Part shown: piece by piece, positions 52,137 through 61,913 of the stretch
Layout of the letters: each line of letters starts with the position of its first letter
How positions within the stretch are numbered: position 1 is the first letter of the stretch
Assembly (NCBI GenBank): GCA_963797635.1
Contig: CAWCPZ010000010.1
Span: forward strand, 434,001 to 498,000
Length of the DNA stretch: 64,000 nt
Source: JAOUEA01 sp963797635
GTDB taxonomy: Bacteria > Actinomycetota > UBA4738 > HRBIN12
Reading direction: 5' to 3'
The notes under the pieces: model-generated
What the model saw: only the letters and a program-made list of their open reading frames with translations
What the model was told of the DNA's origin: nothing
Database searches by the model: none
Position numbers and translations under genes: made by a program

Positions 52137-53130
52137 CCTCGCTCCGCCTGCCGCGCCGTGTCTCGCGCAGGTAGTAGAGCATCGGGACCAACACGATCAC
52201 CGTCAGGATCAGGACGAGCGACCCGCCATGCGGGTCGCCCCTCCAGCCTGCTCTCGCTGCGTGGCGATCAGGTTGCCGAACATCGAGGTCTTCGTCGAGC
52301 CGAGCAGGTCGTTCGTGTAGTAGTCGCCGAACATCGGCAGCGACACGATCACGAGGCCAGCCAGGATCGCCGGCCGGGACAGCGGCAGCGTGACGCGCCA
52401 GAACGTCTGGCCGCCGCTCGCGCCGAGATCGCGCCCCGCCTCGAGCAGGCTCTCCTGGATGCGGTCGAGCGAGGCGAACAGCGGCAGGATCATGAACGGG
52501 ATATAGCCGTACACCAGCCCGAGGATCACGGTGATGTGATTTGCCGGCCAGCCAGTCGGACGTCGCCGGAGCCCGACCGGACTCAGCAGGACGTTGACCG
52601 CCCCTCCCGTGTCGAGCAGGCCCTGCCACGCGTAGATGCGCATCAGGTAGCTGATCCAGAACGGCGAGATCAGCAGGATCAGGATCAGCCCCCGGTACTG
52701 CGTCGCGTATCGCGCCGTGAAGTAGGCCACGGCGTACCCCACCACCAGGCAGATCGACGCTCGCCGCGAACACGTACTCGAACGTGCGGATCAGCGCGTG
52801 CCTGGTAGATCGGCTCGAACCCGCGTAGAACTTGCTGAGCGTCTCGTTGAACGTGTCGAACGACCACCACCACGGCGCGTAGTACGGCACGGGCGCGTCC
52901 GAAGTTCGTGAAGTCGACGGTGCCGAACGCGACGGAGAACACGACGTAGAACGGCAGCACGAACAGGATCGCGAGCCAGATCGTCCCGGGCGCGATGAAC
53001 GAGGGCCAGTACCACCGCGGGTACCAGACGCCGCGATCGGCGTTCGGCGACGCTGTCCCGGCGGCGCCGCCTGCGCCGTCGCCTCGGGGTCGCCGGCACC
53101 GCCGACGGGCCTGGCGTCTGTCTCAGTCAC
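52123..53130 (-). pseudogene. ABC permease, PotB type (five or more frame changes)
   Basis: First permease of the same importer, starting at GTG 53130, which overlaps the receptor stop by 8 nt. Fragments in order across frames: FYVVFSVAFGTVDFTNFGR, PYYAPWWWSFDTFNETLSKF, HALIRTFEYVFAAS, VVGYAVAYFTARYATQYRGL, LILLISPFWISYLMRIYAWQ, GYIPFMILPLFASLDRIQES, LLEAGRDLGASGGQTFWRVT (EAA loop), VIVSLPMFGDYYTNDLLGS, and LILTVIVLVPMLYYLRETRR. All parts of a PotB are present; only the frame is broken. Confidence 0.68.
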
Positions 53131-54388
53131 CAGCCTTGATCTCGGTCCAGGCGTCCAGCCACAGTCTGGTCGACCTCCGGCGGGAGCTCGTAGGGCGTAG
53201 GTCCTTCTTGAACATCTCTTCGGTGACGACCGCGTCGGCGAGGTTGCTCGGCACGACGTTGTCGGCGATCAGCGGTCTCGGGGTCGATCGAATGTGAACG
53301 GTGGTTGGTAGCCGTTCCAGTTCACGAAGTTGCTCGTAGCCGCGTTTCTCGTCGAGGAAGAAGTTGAGGAACTCGTGCGCCGAGGCGCGGGTTCTGCGGA
53401 CGAGGTGGGGATCGACGAGCAGGTCGTTGCCGATCATGGCGCTGCCGGTCGTCGGGTCGCCAGTAGCCGAGCACGTCCTTGCCGGTTCCCTTCGGCAGGT
53501 ACCACTTCGCGCCGACGATGTCACCGGACCAGGCCTCGGCGACGGTGAAGTCGCCCTCGGGCAGCTTCGCGTACACGCCGTTGATCGTGAGGCGCCCTGG
53601 TTCTCCTCGATCGTCTGCAGGATCGCCTCGCTTGCGCCGCGTCGATGACGGCGGGGTCGCCGCTGTTGACATCGAGGCTCCCGTTGCGGAGGATCGCGAT
53701 GCCGAGCGTGTCGCCGTACGAGTCGTAGAGCTGATCTCGCCCGCGTAATCGTGGTTCCACAGCGCGTCCCATCCCTGGGCGGCAGGTCGTCGTCGTCCAT
53801 GCGGTCGCGTCGATAGGCGACGCCCGAGGTGTAGATCGTGTAAGGCACGGTGTAGCTGCCACCCCTGGTCGTACCACGGGCCCGGGTCGGAGAAGCTGGG
53901 CCACACGTTGCTGCCATGTTGGGGAGCAGCTCGTGGTTCAGCGGCTGGAGCAGATCCGTCTGGACGAGGCGTCGGAGATGTAGCCCGGTGGTCGGGAAGA
54001 ACACGTCGGGCTTGACCTGGCCGCGCGACCAGCTTCTGGATGCCTTCCTCCATGTTGTTGAAGGTGGTCGATTCGACCTCGACGTCGAACTGCTCCTCGA
54101 ACGCGGCGACCTCCCGCTTGTAGAAGTAGTCGGCCCAGTTGTAGAGATGCAGCGGCCCGCGCCTCGATCGGGGTGTCGGCGGCGATCGGGTCCCGTTGAG
54201 CGGGAAGGGTCGACCGGGCTGCTCGAGCGTCGCGATCGGGATGTCGCTCGCCGAGGAGCTCGCGCCGCCCGGTCGGGACCCGGCTTGGAGCACGCCGCCA
54301 GGATCGCGGACACGGTCGGGAGCGCGAGCGCTGCGCCGCCGGCCCGGAGCAGGAAGTCCCGTCGTGACATGTCCTTCGGGTGTCGCAT
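53123..54388 (-). pseudogene. Spermidine/putrescine-type solute-binding lipoprotein 2 (many frame changes)
   Basis: A PotD-like receptor with Tat-lipoprotein start MSRRDFLLRAGGAALALP and lipobox ILAACSK. Recognisable pieces in different frames include LHLYNWADYFYKREVAAFEE, FDVEVESTTFNNMEEGIQKL, VFFPTTG, LLQPLNHELLPNM, YTVPYTIYTSGVAYRRDRMD, AEAWSGDIVGAKWYLPKG, ANDLLV-like MIGNDLLVDPH, EFLNFFLDEKRGYE and LIADNVVPSNLADAVVTEEM. At least eight frame changes are needed. It heads the receptor-permease-permease operon. It is the most damaged gene of the window. Confidence 0.68.
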
Positions 54389-54534
54389 CAGCTTGCCTCC
54401 CTGCTCGATGCTCTCGACCGGTCGTCCTGACCGGCCGTTCAAATGCCGATGGCCGCTGAGTACCATAGGCGCACCGTGCTATGCAAGCTCGCCCCGAAAC
54501 AACTCGAACTACCTAGTCCGTTCCGGGCCGTCTC

Positions 54535-55774
54535 ATGAGGCATACGTCGCGGACGGTGGTCGTGGTTGGGGCGGGGTTCGCAGGATTGTCGGCCGCCATG
54601 GAACTGCATGATCTGGGCTTCGACGTGCGGGTGCTGGAGGCCCGGGAGCGTGTGGGAGGCAGGGTGTGGTCCACCACGCTGACCAACGGAGCGGTCGTCG
54701 AGCTGGGGGCCGAATGGATCATGGCCGACGACCTCGCCGTCCAGGAGGCCGCCGCCCGGTTCGAGGTCGATCTGGTCGAGACCGGAGCTTCCTACGGCCG
54801 GCGCGAGCCATGGGGACCGGGAGCCGTATCGCTCGATGACCAGGCGCGGTTCCTCGACGCGGCTCGTGCCGAACGGGAAGCGCTGGCCCTCGGATCAGGT
54901 CGCGGCCACGAGCCTGGGAGCGTTCCTCGACGCGGTGCCCGGCCAGGAGGAGGCACGGCGCCTGGTGAAGACCAGGCTGCAGGGCACCTGTGCGTTCGAC
55001 CTGGCGACCGTGTCGCTGGCCAACATGGGCGATGCCCACGGCTTCGCGCTCACGGAGGGGCCGTTCTTCCGGATGGAGCGGGGCAACCAGACGCTGGCGA
55101 CCGCGATGGCCGAGGCGCTGCCCGAGGTACGGACCGGGTTCGCGGTGGACACGATCGACATCGCCGACGACGAGGTGACCGTGCGTTCGGGACCCCACGA
55201 GGAGCGAGCCGACGCCGTCGTCCTGGCGGTGCCGGCGCCGATCGCGGCCAGGGTGCGGTTCCTCCCCGGGCTGCCGGACGAACTCGCCGTCGCCCTGGCC
55301 GAGCTGCCCATGGGCGATGCGTCGAAGTTCGCGGTGGCGACGAAGCAGGTGCCTCCCACCCGGTCGCGACAGTCGAGCGAGCTGCCGATGTGGTGCTGGA
55401 GCGCGAACGGCGCCGACGGTCGCGCGCGCCGCTGCGTCGCGTCCTTCGCCGGTTCGTCGGCCGCGCAGCGGGAGCTCGGCGTGCACGAGGGACGGGTCGG
55501 GCCGTGGCTCGACGCGCTCGCCGAGATGAATCCCGACCTCACGTTCGAGGGCGAGCCGGTGATGTACGCGTGGGCCGACGATCCCTACACGCTGGGGTCC
55601 TACTCGGCGTGGGACGCGGCGTCGGTGGCGCGACGCGACGTGTTCACGCGACCGGTCGGCCGGGTGGCGTTCGCGGGAGAGCACACCGCGGGCGCCGATC
55701 ACCACGGCACGATGGAGGGCGCGCTTCGCAGTGGCCGCCGCGCGGCCGAACAGGTCGCCGCCCTGCTCGCCTGA
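54535..55774 (+). CDS. Flavin-containing amine oxidase (one frame change)
   Basis: A monoamine/polyamine-oxidase-type flavoprotein of about 412 residues. N-terminal VVVVGAGFAGLSAAMEL and EARERVGGRVWSTTL bind FAD, with LGAEWI following. The frame changes near 54893. The second part includes GAFLDAVPGQEEARRL, FFRMERGNQTLATAMAEAL and the C-terminal FAD motif VAFAGEHTAGADHHGTMEGA. Divergent from the polyamine-type transporter operon across ~145 nt, which supports a polyamine or related amine as substrate. The product aldehyde could feed the dehydrogenase at 45530. Confidence 0.82.
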
Positions 55775-55778
55775 ATCC

Positions 55779-55798
55779 GGCGCGAGCGCACCCGCGCC
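55779..55798 (+). terminator. Short GC hairpin after the amine oxidase gene
   Basis: GGCGCG (55779-55784) and CGCGCC (55793-55798) can pair around an 8-nt loop, 4 nt after the stop. No T-tract, so the call is weak. Confidence 0.3.
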
Positions 55799-55848
55799 GT
55801 TGCTAGCATCCCGGCCTCACGTCGACCGACCGGAGAAGAGGGATACCC

Positions 55849-56689
55849 GTGAGTCAGGAAGCCGCACCCACCGAGCCCGTGCTGCTGGTCGAGGACATCG
55901 GCCACGTCCGGCGTCTGACCATGAATCGGCCGAAGGCCCTCAACGCGCTGAACCACGATCTCACCGACGCGATGTCGGACGCCCTGCGCGAGGCCGAGGC
56001 CGACGAGCACGTCCGGGTGATCGTGCTGCGAGGCGCGGGTCGCGCGTTCTGCGCCGGCTACGACCTCACCGAGGATGCCGACGAAGGGGAACTCGACGCG
56101 GCGCACTGGCACGACAGCCTGAAGGCGTCCGTGGCCACGATGCTGGAGTTCACCGACTGCGCCAAGCCCACGATCGCCCAGGTGCACTCCTACTGCCTGG
56201 CCGGCGGCACCGACCTGATGTTGGCGTGCGACCTCGCGGTCGCGGCCGACGATGCGAAGTTCGGCTACGTCGACGTGCGGTTCGGCTCGGGCGTCGTGTC
56301 GATGTTCCTTCCATGGGTGGTCGGTGTTCGAGCGGCCAAGGAGATGCTCTTCACGGGCGAGGACCGCATCCCGGCCGACGAGGCGCTTGCGGATCGGCCT
56401 GGTGAACCGGGTGGTGCCCGTCGACGAGCTCGATGCCGCCACCCTGGGCCTGGCGGATGAGATCGCCAAGAACGAGCCCTTCGTCGTCCAGACCACGAAG
56501 CGCGCGGTGAACCGCGTGTGGGATGTCGCAGGGTTCCGGGCGGCGATGGCGGCCAACGTCGAGCTCGACGTGATGATCGAGACGGCCAACCTGCCCGCGC
56601 GAGACGAGTTCCGCCGCATCACGAACGAGCAAGGGCTCAAGAAGGCGATCGAGTGGCGGGACGCGAAGTTCCGTGGTGCCCAGGGATGA
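55849..56689 (+). CDS. Enoyl-CoA hydratase/isomerase family protein (one frame change)
   Basis: Crotonase-fold enzyme of about 279 residues. GTG 55849 has GGAGAAGAGGG upstream. Motifs: RLTMNRPKALNALN, IVLRGAGRAFCAGYDLTED (oxyanion hole), QVHSYCLAGGTDLMLACDLA and GYVDVRFGSG. The usual second catalytic Glu is replaced in this branch (GSGVVSMFLPW). Frame changes near 56393, then LGLADEIAKNEPFVVQTTKR and NEQGLKKAIEWRDAKF. The stop overlaps the acyl-CoA synthetase ATG (ATGA), so the two form an acyl-CoA operon. Confidence 0.82.
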
Positions 56690-58791
56690 GCGGCTGGAAC
56701 CTCCAGCCACTGCTGGCGCCGCGGTCGATCGCGATCGTGGGCGCGTCGGAATCGCCCGACAGCTGGGCGCCCGAGATCGAACGATCGCTCCGTCACCTCG
56801 GCTACGACGGCGAGCTCTACCCGATCAACCCCAAGTACGACGAGGTCTGGGGCCGGCCGTGCCTCGCGTCGATCGCCGACCTGCCGAAGGGCGTCGACCT
56901 CGTGGTGTTCGTGGTGCCGGCGAGGGTCGTGGTGCGCATGATCGACGACTGCGGGGCACGCGGCGTCCGCGGCGTGATGGTCGTCTCGTCCGGGTTCGCC
57001 GAGGCCGGTGAAGAAGGTGCCGCCCTCCAGGAACAGCTGCGCGAAGCGGCCCTGCGCCACCGGCTCCCGATCCTGGGGCCGAACGTGGAGGGATTCGTCA
57101 ACTACGTTGACCATGTCGCGCCGTACGGCACGACGCCGCCGCCCCACCCGGTCGCCGGTTCGATCAGCGTGATCAGCCAGTCGGGCACCGTAGCGTGGGC
57201 GATGAACCAGCTCGCGTCGGATCGTGGCGTCGGCCTGCGCATCATCCTGGGGGTCGGCAACGAGGCCGTGCTGGGTCTCGGCGACATGTTCACCTGGGCC
57301 GCCGCCGACCCCAAGACCAAGGTCGTCACCAGCTACATCGAGACGATGCGCGACGTCGAGGGCATCGGCCGAGGTCTGGAGGCGCTCCGGAAGGCCCGCA
57401 AGCCCGTGCTGATCTGCGCGCCCGAGGGACGCAGCGAGGCGGCACGTCGTTCGATCGTGGCGCACACCGGGGCGCTCGCCGGCAACACCGGCCTGCGTGA
57501 TGCCTGGCTGCGCGGGCACGGCGTCGTGCTGGTCGAGGATCCGGTCGAGATGTTCGAAGCGGCAGCTGCTGCTGAGCCACGTGAAGAAGCTCCGGACACG
57601 ACGGCGTGGCGGCGGCGCTGCAGTCGGGCGGCGCCTGCACCCTGTTCGCCGAGGCCGCGGGGGCGGCGGGGCTGTCGCTGCCGGAGTTCTCCGCGAGGAC
57701 GAAGACGAAGCTCAAGAAGGTGTTGCCGCACTACGCCTCGCAGAACAACCCGCTCGACGTCACGGGGCAGGCCGCGGTGGAGACCGACATGTACTGCGGC
57801 GCGCTCGAGGCGCTGGCGAACGACCCGTCGGTGGGCCTGATCGCGTTCGATGCGTTCCCTCCTCGGCTCGCGGGCGAGACCCCATGGGCGGATCCGGTCC
57901 TGGAGAAGGCCGTCGAGCTCCAGCGCAGGACCGGGGTGGCGTTCGCGAGCGTGGCGATGAGCCCGCTCGCCTACATCCCCGAGGCGACCGCGTTCACCGC
58001 GACGTGGAAGCAGCTGCCGTTCCTGCAGGGGCACCGTGCCTCGAGCGGGGCGATCCGCGCGCTGATCCGGTTCACAGTCCTCGAACGGGCGGGCGATCGC
58101 CGAACGCCCCGCCCACCCCAACCGGGCGAAGGCGCTCCGGGTGCTCCACGGGAAGTCGGGTGCGATCGATGAGGCGGACGGCGCGAAGCTGCTCGCCTAC
58201 TACGGCGTCCGCCGCCCGAAGGAGCGGGCCGTGCGCACGCCCGCACAGGCGGCGGCGTTCGCCCGCACCATCGGGTTCCCGGTGGCGGTGAAGGCGCTGG
58301 CGCCGGAGATCCCGCACAAGGCCAAGCTCGGCGGGGTGAAGCTCGGCCTGCGCACGCCGGACGATGTCGAGGTGGCGGCCGCCGAGGTGCTCCAGGCCGC
58401 GACACGGGCCGGCGCCAGAGCCCCGCAGGTACTGGTGCAGCAGATGGTGAGCGGCGCGGAGGTCCTGGTGGGGGCGGTGGTGGACGAGCGGTACGGCGCC
58501 GTGATCACGGTGCGTCCCGGTGGTGCCATGGCCGAGGCCGGCGACGCCGTGTTCGTCCCGTGTCCCCTCACGGCGAAGCAGGCGCTGGACTACCTCACCG
58601 AGCAGGCGGCCCACTGCGGGCTCGACCCGAGCCGTCACGACCTGCCGGCGGCAGCCAAGGCGGTCGAGGCCGTGGCACGGGCGGCGCACGATCTTCGGCA
58701 CCGGCTGTCCTCGCTCGAGGCCAACCCGTTGCTGGTGGATGCACACGGGGCGGTCGCCGTGGACGCCCTCGCGGAAGTTCGTCCGGCGTGA
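56686..58791 (+). CDS. NDP-forming acyl-CoA synthetase / acyl-CoA ligase (two frame changes)
   Basis: About 700 residues when joined. An N-terminal CoA-binding domain (RSIAIVGASESPDSW, GVRGVMVVSSGFAEAGEEG) is followed by succinyl-CoA-synthetase-like domains (ISVISQSGTVAWAM) with the phospho-His loop VAHTGALAGN. The frame changes near 57577 (ALQSGGACTLFAEAAGAAGL) and near 58095. The C-terminal ATP-grasp half is intact (DGAKLLAYYGV, GFPVAVKALAPEIPHKAKLG, LEANPLLVD). It would form acyl-CoA from a carboxylate with ATP, or the reverse. Co-translated with the hydratase and with the DMT permease. Confidence 0.84.
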
Positions 58792-59636
58792 TCTACGGCC
58801 TGGCGGCGGCGGTCGGCTGGGGCCTGGCCGACTTCAGCGGCGCGGTCGCGGGCCGCAGGATCGGCAGCGTCGCCACGGTGATCGTGGGTCAGGTGCTGTC
58901 GGCGCTGTTCATGACGGCGCTGCTGCTGATCAGCGGCGAACCGGTGGCGCCGATCGCGGCGATCATCGGGTGGGTCGCCCTCAACGGCCTGTTCACCGCG
59001 ATCGCGTACATGACCCACTACCGCGCCCTCGAGCTCGGCCCCGTCGCCGTGGTCTCGCCGATCGGGGCGACCTATGCGGTGGTCGGCGTGGCGCTGGCGA
59101 TGATCGTGCTGGGCGAACGCCCGGACCCGCCGGAACTGATCGGTGCGGCGATCACCGTGTTCGGGGTGATGCTGGTCTCGACCGATCTGCGGAAGCTCCG
59201 CGCCGGGACCCACGGCATGCCGGCCGGACTGCCCTGGGCGATCGTGTCGGCGGTGGGCTTCGGCGTCGCGGCGTTCCTGCTGGGATACGCCGCGCAGCAG
59301 GTCGGCTGGATCTCGGGGCTGTGGGCGTCACGGATGGCCCAGGTGACCTGCTACATCCCCATCGCGATCATCTATCGCAAGCAGCTGTCGCAGCTGCGCC
59401 CCGGCGTGGGGTTGTGGGTGGCGCTCGCGGCCGGCGCCGCCGACATCCTCGGCGTCGTGACGTACTCGGCCGGCGCCGAGCAGGGCTACCTCACGCTCGT
59501 GCTCGCCGCGAGCGCGATCTTCCCGATGATCGCCGTGGTGCTCTCGATCGTCTACCTCCACGAACGGTTGGTGCCCAACCAGTACGTGGGCATCGGGTTC
59601 GTGGTGGGCGGGCTGATGCTGCTGGGGTTCGGCTAG
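58788..59636 (+). CDS. EamA/DMT-superfamily permease
   Basis: A 282-residue carrier of ten hydrophobic helices in two EamA repeats (VIYGLAAAVGWGLADFSGAV and LPWAIVSAVGFGVAAFLLGY). The first repeat has HYRALELGPVAVVSPIGATY and ERPDPPELIGAAITVFGVML; the second ends in HERLVPNQYVGIGFVVGGLM. The GTG overlaps the acyl-CoA synthetase stop (GTGA). It may move the carboxylate or amino compound handled by that operon; this is only inferred. Confidence 0.85.
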   Translation: MIYGLAAAVGWGLADFSGAVAGRRIGSVATVIVGQVLSALFMTALLLISGEPVAPIAAIIGWVALNGLFTAIAYMTHYRALELGPVAVVSPIGATYAVVGVALAMIVLGERPDPPELIGAAITVFGVMLVSTDLRKLRAGTHGMPAGLPWAIVSAVGFGVAAFLLGYAAQQVGWISGLWASRMAQVTCYIPIAIIYRKQLSQLRPGVGLWVALAAGAADILGVVTYSAGAEQGYLTLVLAASAIFPMIAVVLSIVYLHERLVPNQYVGIGFVVGGLMLLGFG

Positions 59637-59664
59637 ATCCCTGGCGCGTCGGGCTCCGCCGAAC

Positions 59665-60078
59665 TCAGCCCTTCGCTTCGCTGATCTCCAACAGGTGCCC
59701 GTCGGGGTCGCGGAAGAACCCGCGGATCTCCCAGTCGGATTCGGCGAGCGGGGCGAGGAACAGGGCACCGCGGGCGGAGAGCACCTCGTGGGCATGGCGG
59801 CAATCAGGGACCCGGAACGTCATGGAGTGGCTCACGCGATCGGGATCGGCGGGCGCCTCGAAGGTCACGGTGGGCTTGTCGTCGGTGGGGTCGCCGCCCG
59901 TCACCAGCAGGAGCCACGTGCCGAAGAGCTGCAGCACGCACGACGTGCCGCCGTACTCGCGGAGCACCGTGGCCCCGAGGACATCGCGGTAGAACGCGAC
60001 GGCGGCCGCGATGTCGCGCACCACCAGGATGTGGGTGAGTTCGCTGCCCCAGTCCGTGGTGGCGGGTTCGCCGGTCAC
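59665..60078 (-). CDS. VOC (glyoxalase/bleomycin-resistance fold) protein
   Basis: A 137-residue single-domain VOC protein: LTHILVVRDIAAAVAFYRDV, VLQLFGTWLLLVTGG, MTFRVPDCRHAHEVL and FFRDPDGHLLEIS, the last carrying the C-terminal metal-binding Glu. GTG 60078 overlaps the stop of the GMC oxidase gene (GTGA), so they are co-translated. Members bind or transform small metabolites or confer resistance; the substrate here may be related to choline or its aldehyde. Confidence 0.82.
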   Translation of the reverse strand: MTGEPATTDWGSELTHILVVRDIAAAVAFYRDVLGATVLREYGGTSCVLQLFGTWLLLVTGGDPTDDKPTVTFEAPADPDRVSHSMTFRVPDCRHAHEVLSARGALFLAPLAESDWEIRGFFRDPDGHLLEISEAKG

Positions 60079-61748
60079 TTCGTCGTCGACCGTTTCCGCG
60101 GCTTCTTGTGCCGGTAGAACTCGGTGGGTTCGGCCGGCAGCGGTGTGGCGCCCAGGATCAGGTCCGCGGCCTTCTCCGCCACCATCATCACCGGCGCGTA
60201 GATGTTGCCGTTCGTGACGTAGGGCATGACCGAGGCATCGACGACGCGCAACCCCTCGAGCCCGTGCACCTTCATCGTGAGGGGATCGACCACCGACATG
60301 TCGTCGGTGCCCATCTTCGCGGTGCACGAGGGGTGCAGCGCGGTCTCGCCGTCGTTGGCCACCCACTCCAGGATCTGCTCGTCGGTCTCCACGCTGGGGC
60401 CGGGTGAGAGTTCGCCGGCGTTGAACGGATCGAAGGCCGGCTGGGTGAGGATGCCGCGCGCCACCCGGATCGCTTCCACCCATTCCCGGCGGTCCTGGTC
60501 GGTCGAGAGGTAGTTGAACGTCATCGCGGGGTGCTCGCGGGGGTCCGTGCTCTTGATCTTGATGCTGCCGCGCGCGTCGGAGTACATGGGGCCGATGTGC
60601 ACCTGGTAGCCGTGATCGCTGGCCGGCGCCGAGCCGTCGTAGCGGATCGCGATCGGCAGGAAGTGGAACATCAGGTTGGGGTAGTCGACGTCGTCGTTGC
60701 TGCGCGCGAACCCGCCCGCTTCGAAGTGGTTCGACGCTCCCAGTCCTGAACGCAGGAACATCCACTGCGCGCCGATGAGCGGCCGGCGCCACATCTTCAT
60801 GCCCGGCGCGATCGAGACCGGGAGCTTGCTGGCGTACTGCACGTAGACCTCGAGGTGGTCCTGGAGGTTCTCGCCCACCCCGGGAAGGTCGGCCACCACG
60901 TCGATGCCGAGGCCCCGCAGTTCGGCGGCGTTGCCGACGCCCGAGAGCTGCAGGAGCTGCGGGGAGTTGATCGCGCCGCCGCTCAGCACCACCTCGCCGG
61001 CGCGCACCCGTTTGGCGGGGCCCTTGCCGTGCACGTACTCGACGCCGACGGCCCGCGTGCCCTCGAACAGGATCTTCGTGACGAAGGCGCGGGTCTGGAT
61101 CTCGAGGTTGGGCCGGGACTTCACCGGATGCAGGTAGGCGCGCGCCGCGGAGAGCCGTCGGCCGTTGTGGATGTTGCGATCGAAGGGCGCGAACCCCTCC
61201 TGGCGGTAGCCGTTGACGTCATCGGTCAGTTCGTAGCCCGCCTGCTGCACCGCCTCGAAGAAGGCGCCGAACAGCGGGCTCGTGGCCGGGCCGCGTTCCA
61301 GCACCAAGGGCCCGGCGTGGCCGCGGAACTCGTCCTTGCGGTCGGCGGCCAGGCACGATTCCATGCGCTTGAAGTAGGGCAGGCAGTGCGCGTAGTCCCA
61401 GGTCTCCATGCCCGGGTCGGCACCCCAGCGTTCGTAGTCCAGCGGGTTGCCGCGCTGGAAGATCATGCCGTTGATGCTGCTGGAGCCGCCCAGGACCTTG
61501 CCGCGGGCGTGGTAGATCTTGCGCCCGTTCATGTGCGGCTCGGGCTCGGATTCGTACTTCCAGTCGTAGAAGCGGCTGCCGATCGGGAACGGGAGCGCCG
61601 CAGGCATGTGGATGAAGACGTCCCAGATGTAGTCCGGACGCCCGGCCTCGAGCACCAGGACCTCGTTCGCGGGGTCGGCGCTGAGGCGGTTGCCGAGGGC
61701 GCTGCCCGCCGAGCCCCCGCCGATGACCACGAAGTCGTAGCTCGCCAT
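60075..61748 (-). CDS. betA: GMC oxidoreductase, choline dehydrogenase type
   Basis: A 557-residue FAD enzyme. YDFVVIGGGSAGSALGNRL binds FAD. ARGKVLGGSSSINGMIFQRG is GMC signature 1, GGAINSPQLLQLSGVG signature 2. The active-site His is in ALHPSCTAKMG, with Asn in VTNGNIYAPVMM. The sequence follows bacterial BetA throughout, so oxidation of choline to betaine aldehyde is the best guess. ATG 61748 is chosen since the FAD motif starts at once; 12 more codons are open upstream. Divergent from a glycine-betaine-type ABC importer, which supports an osmoprotectant role. Confidence 0.85.
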   Translation of the reverse strand: MASYDFVVIGGGSAGSALGNRLSADPANEVLVLEAGRPDYIWDVFIHMPAALPFPIGSRFYDWKYESEPEPHMNGRKIYHARGKVLGGSSSINGMIFQRGNPLDYERWGADPGMETWDYAHCLPYFKRMESCLAADRKDEFRGHAGPLVLERGPATSPLFGAFFEAVQQAGYELTDDVNGYRQEGFAPFDRNIHNGRRLSAARAYLHPVKSRPNLEIQTRAFVTKILFEGTRAVGVEYVHGKGPAKRVRAGEVVLSGGAINSPQLLQLSGVGNAAELRGLGIDVVADLPGVGENLQDHLEVYVQYASKLPVSIAPGMKMWRRPLIGAQWMFLRSGLGASNHFEAGGFARSNDDVDYPNLMFHFLPIAIRYDGSAPASDHGYQVHIGPMYSDARGSIKIKSTDPREHPAMTFNYLSTDQDRREWVEAIRVARGILTQPAFDPFNAGELSPGPSVETDEQILEWVANDGETALHPSCTAKMGTDDMSVVDPLTMKVHGLEGLRVVDASVMPYVTNGNIYAPVMMVAEKAADLILGATPLPAEPTEFYRHKKPRKRSTTK

Positions 61749-61757
61749 GGGCGGGAG

Positions 61758-61807
61758 CATGCCGCAAGTCGGCGGGCGGCGCATCCGCCAGGTTGCCCAT
61801 GCCGCAA
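61758..61807. promoter_or_regulatory. betA / proV divergent control region with 10-bp direct repeat
   Basis: CATGCCGCAA occurs at 61758-61767 and 61798-61807, exactly 40 bp apart, in the 165-nt gap between the divergent genes. TTGACT at 61811-61816 is a possible -35 for the plus strand. Matching repeats on one face of the helix could bind a regulator of both operons. Confidence 0.4.
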
Positions 61808-61913
61808 CCCTTGACTTGCGCCAGGTCGCTCGGAGGCCGACTATCCGAGGGTTCGTAGGTCGTGAGGGGGACGGGCTCCGTCATGGGGTCCGACCGGATC
61901 GGGGGGTACGCCC

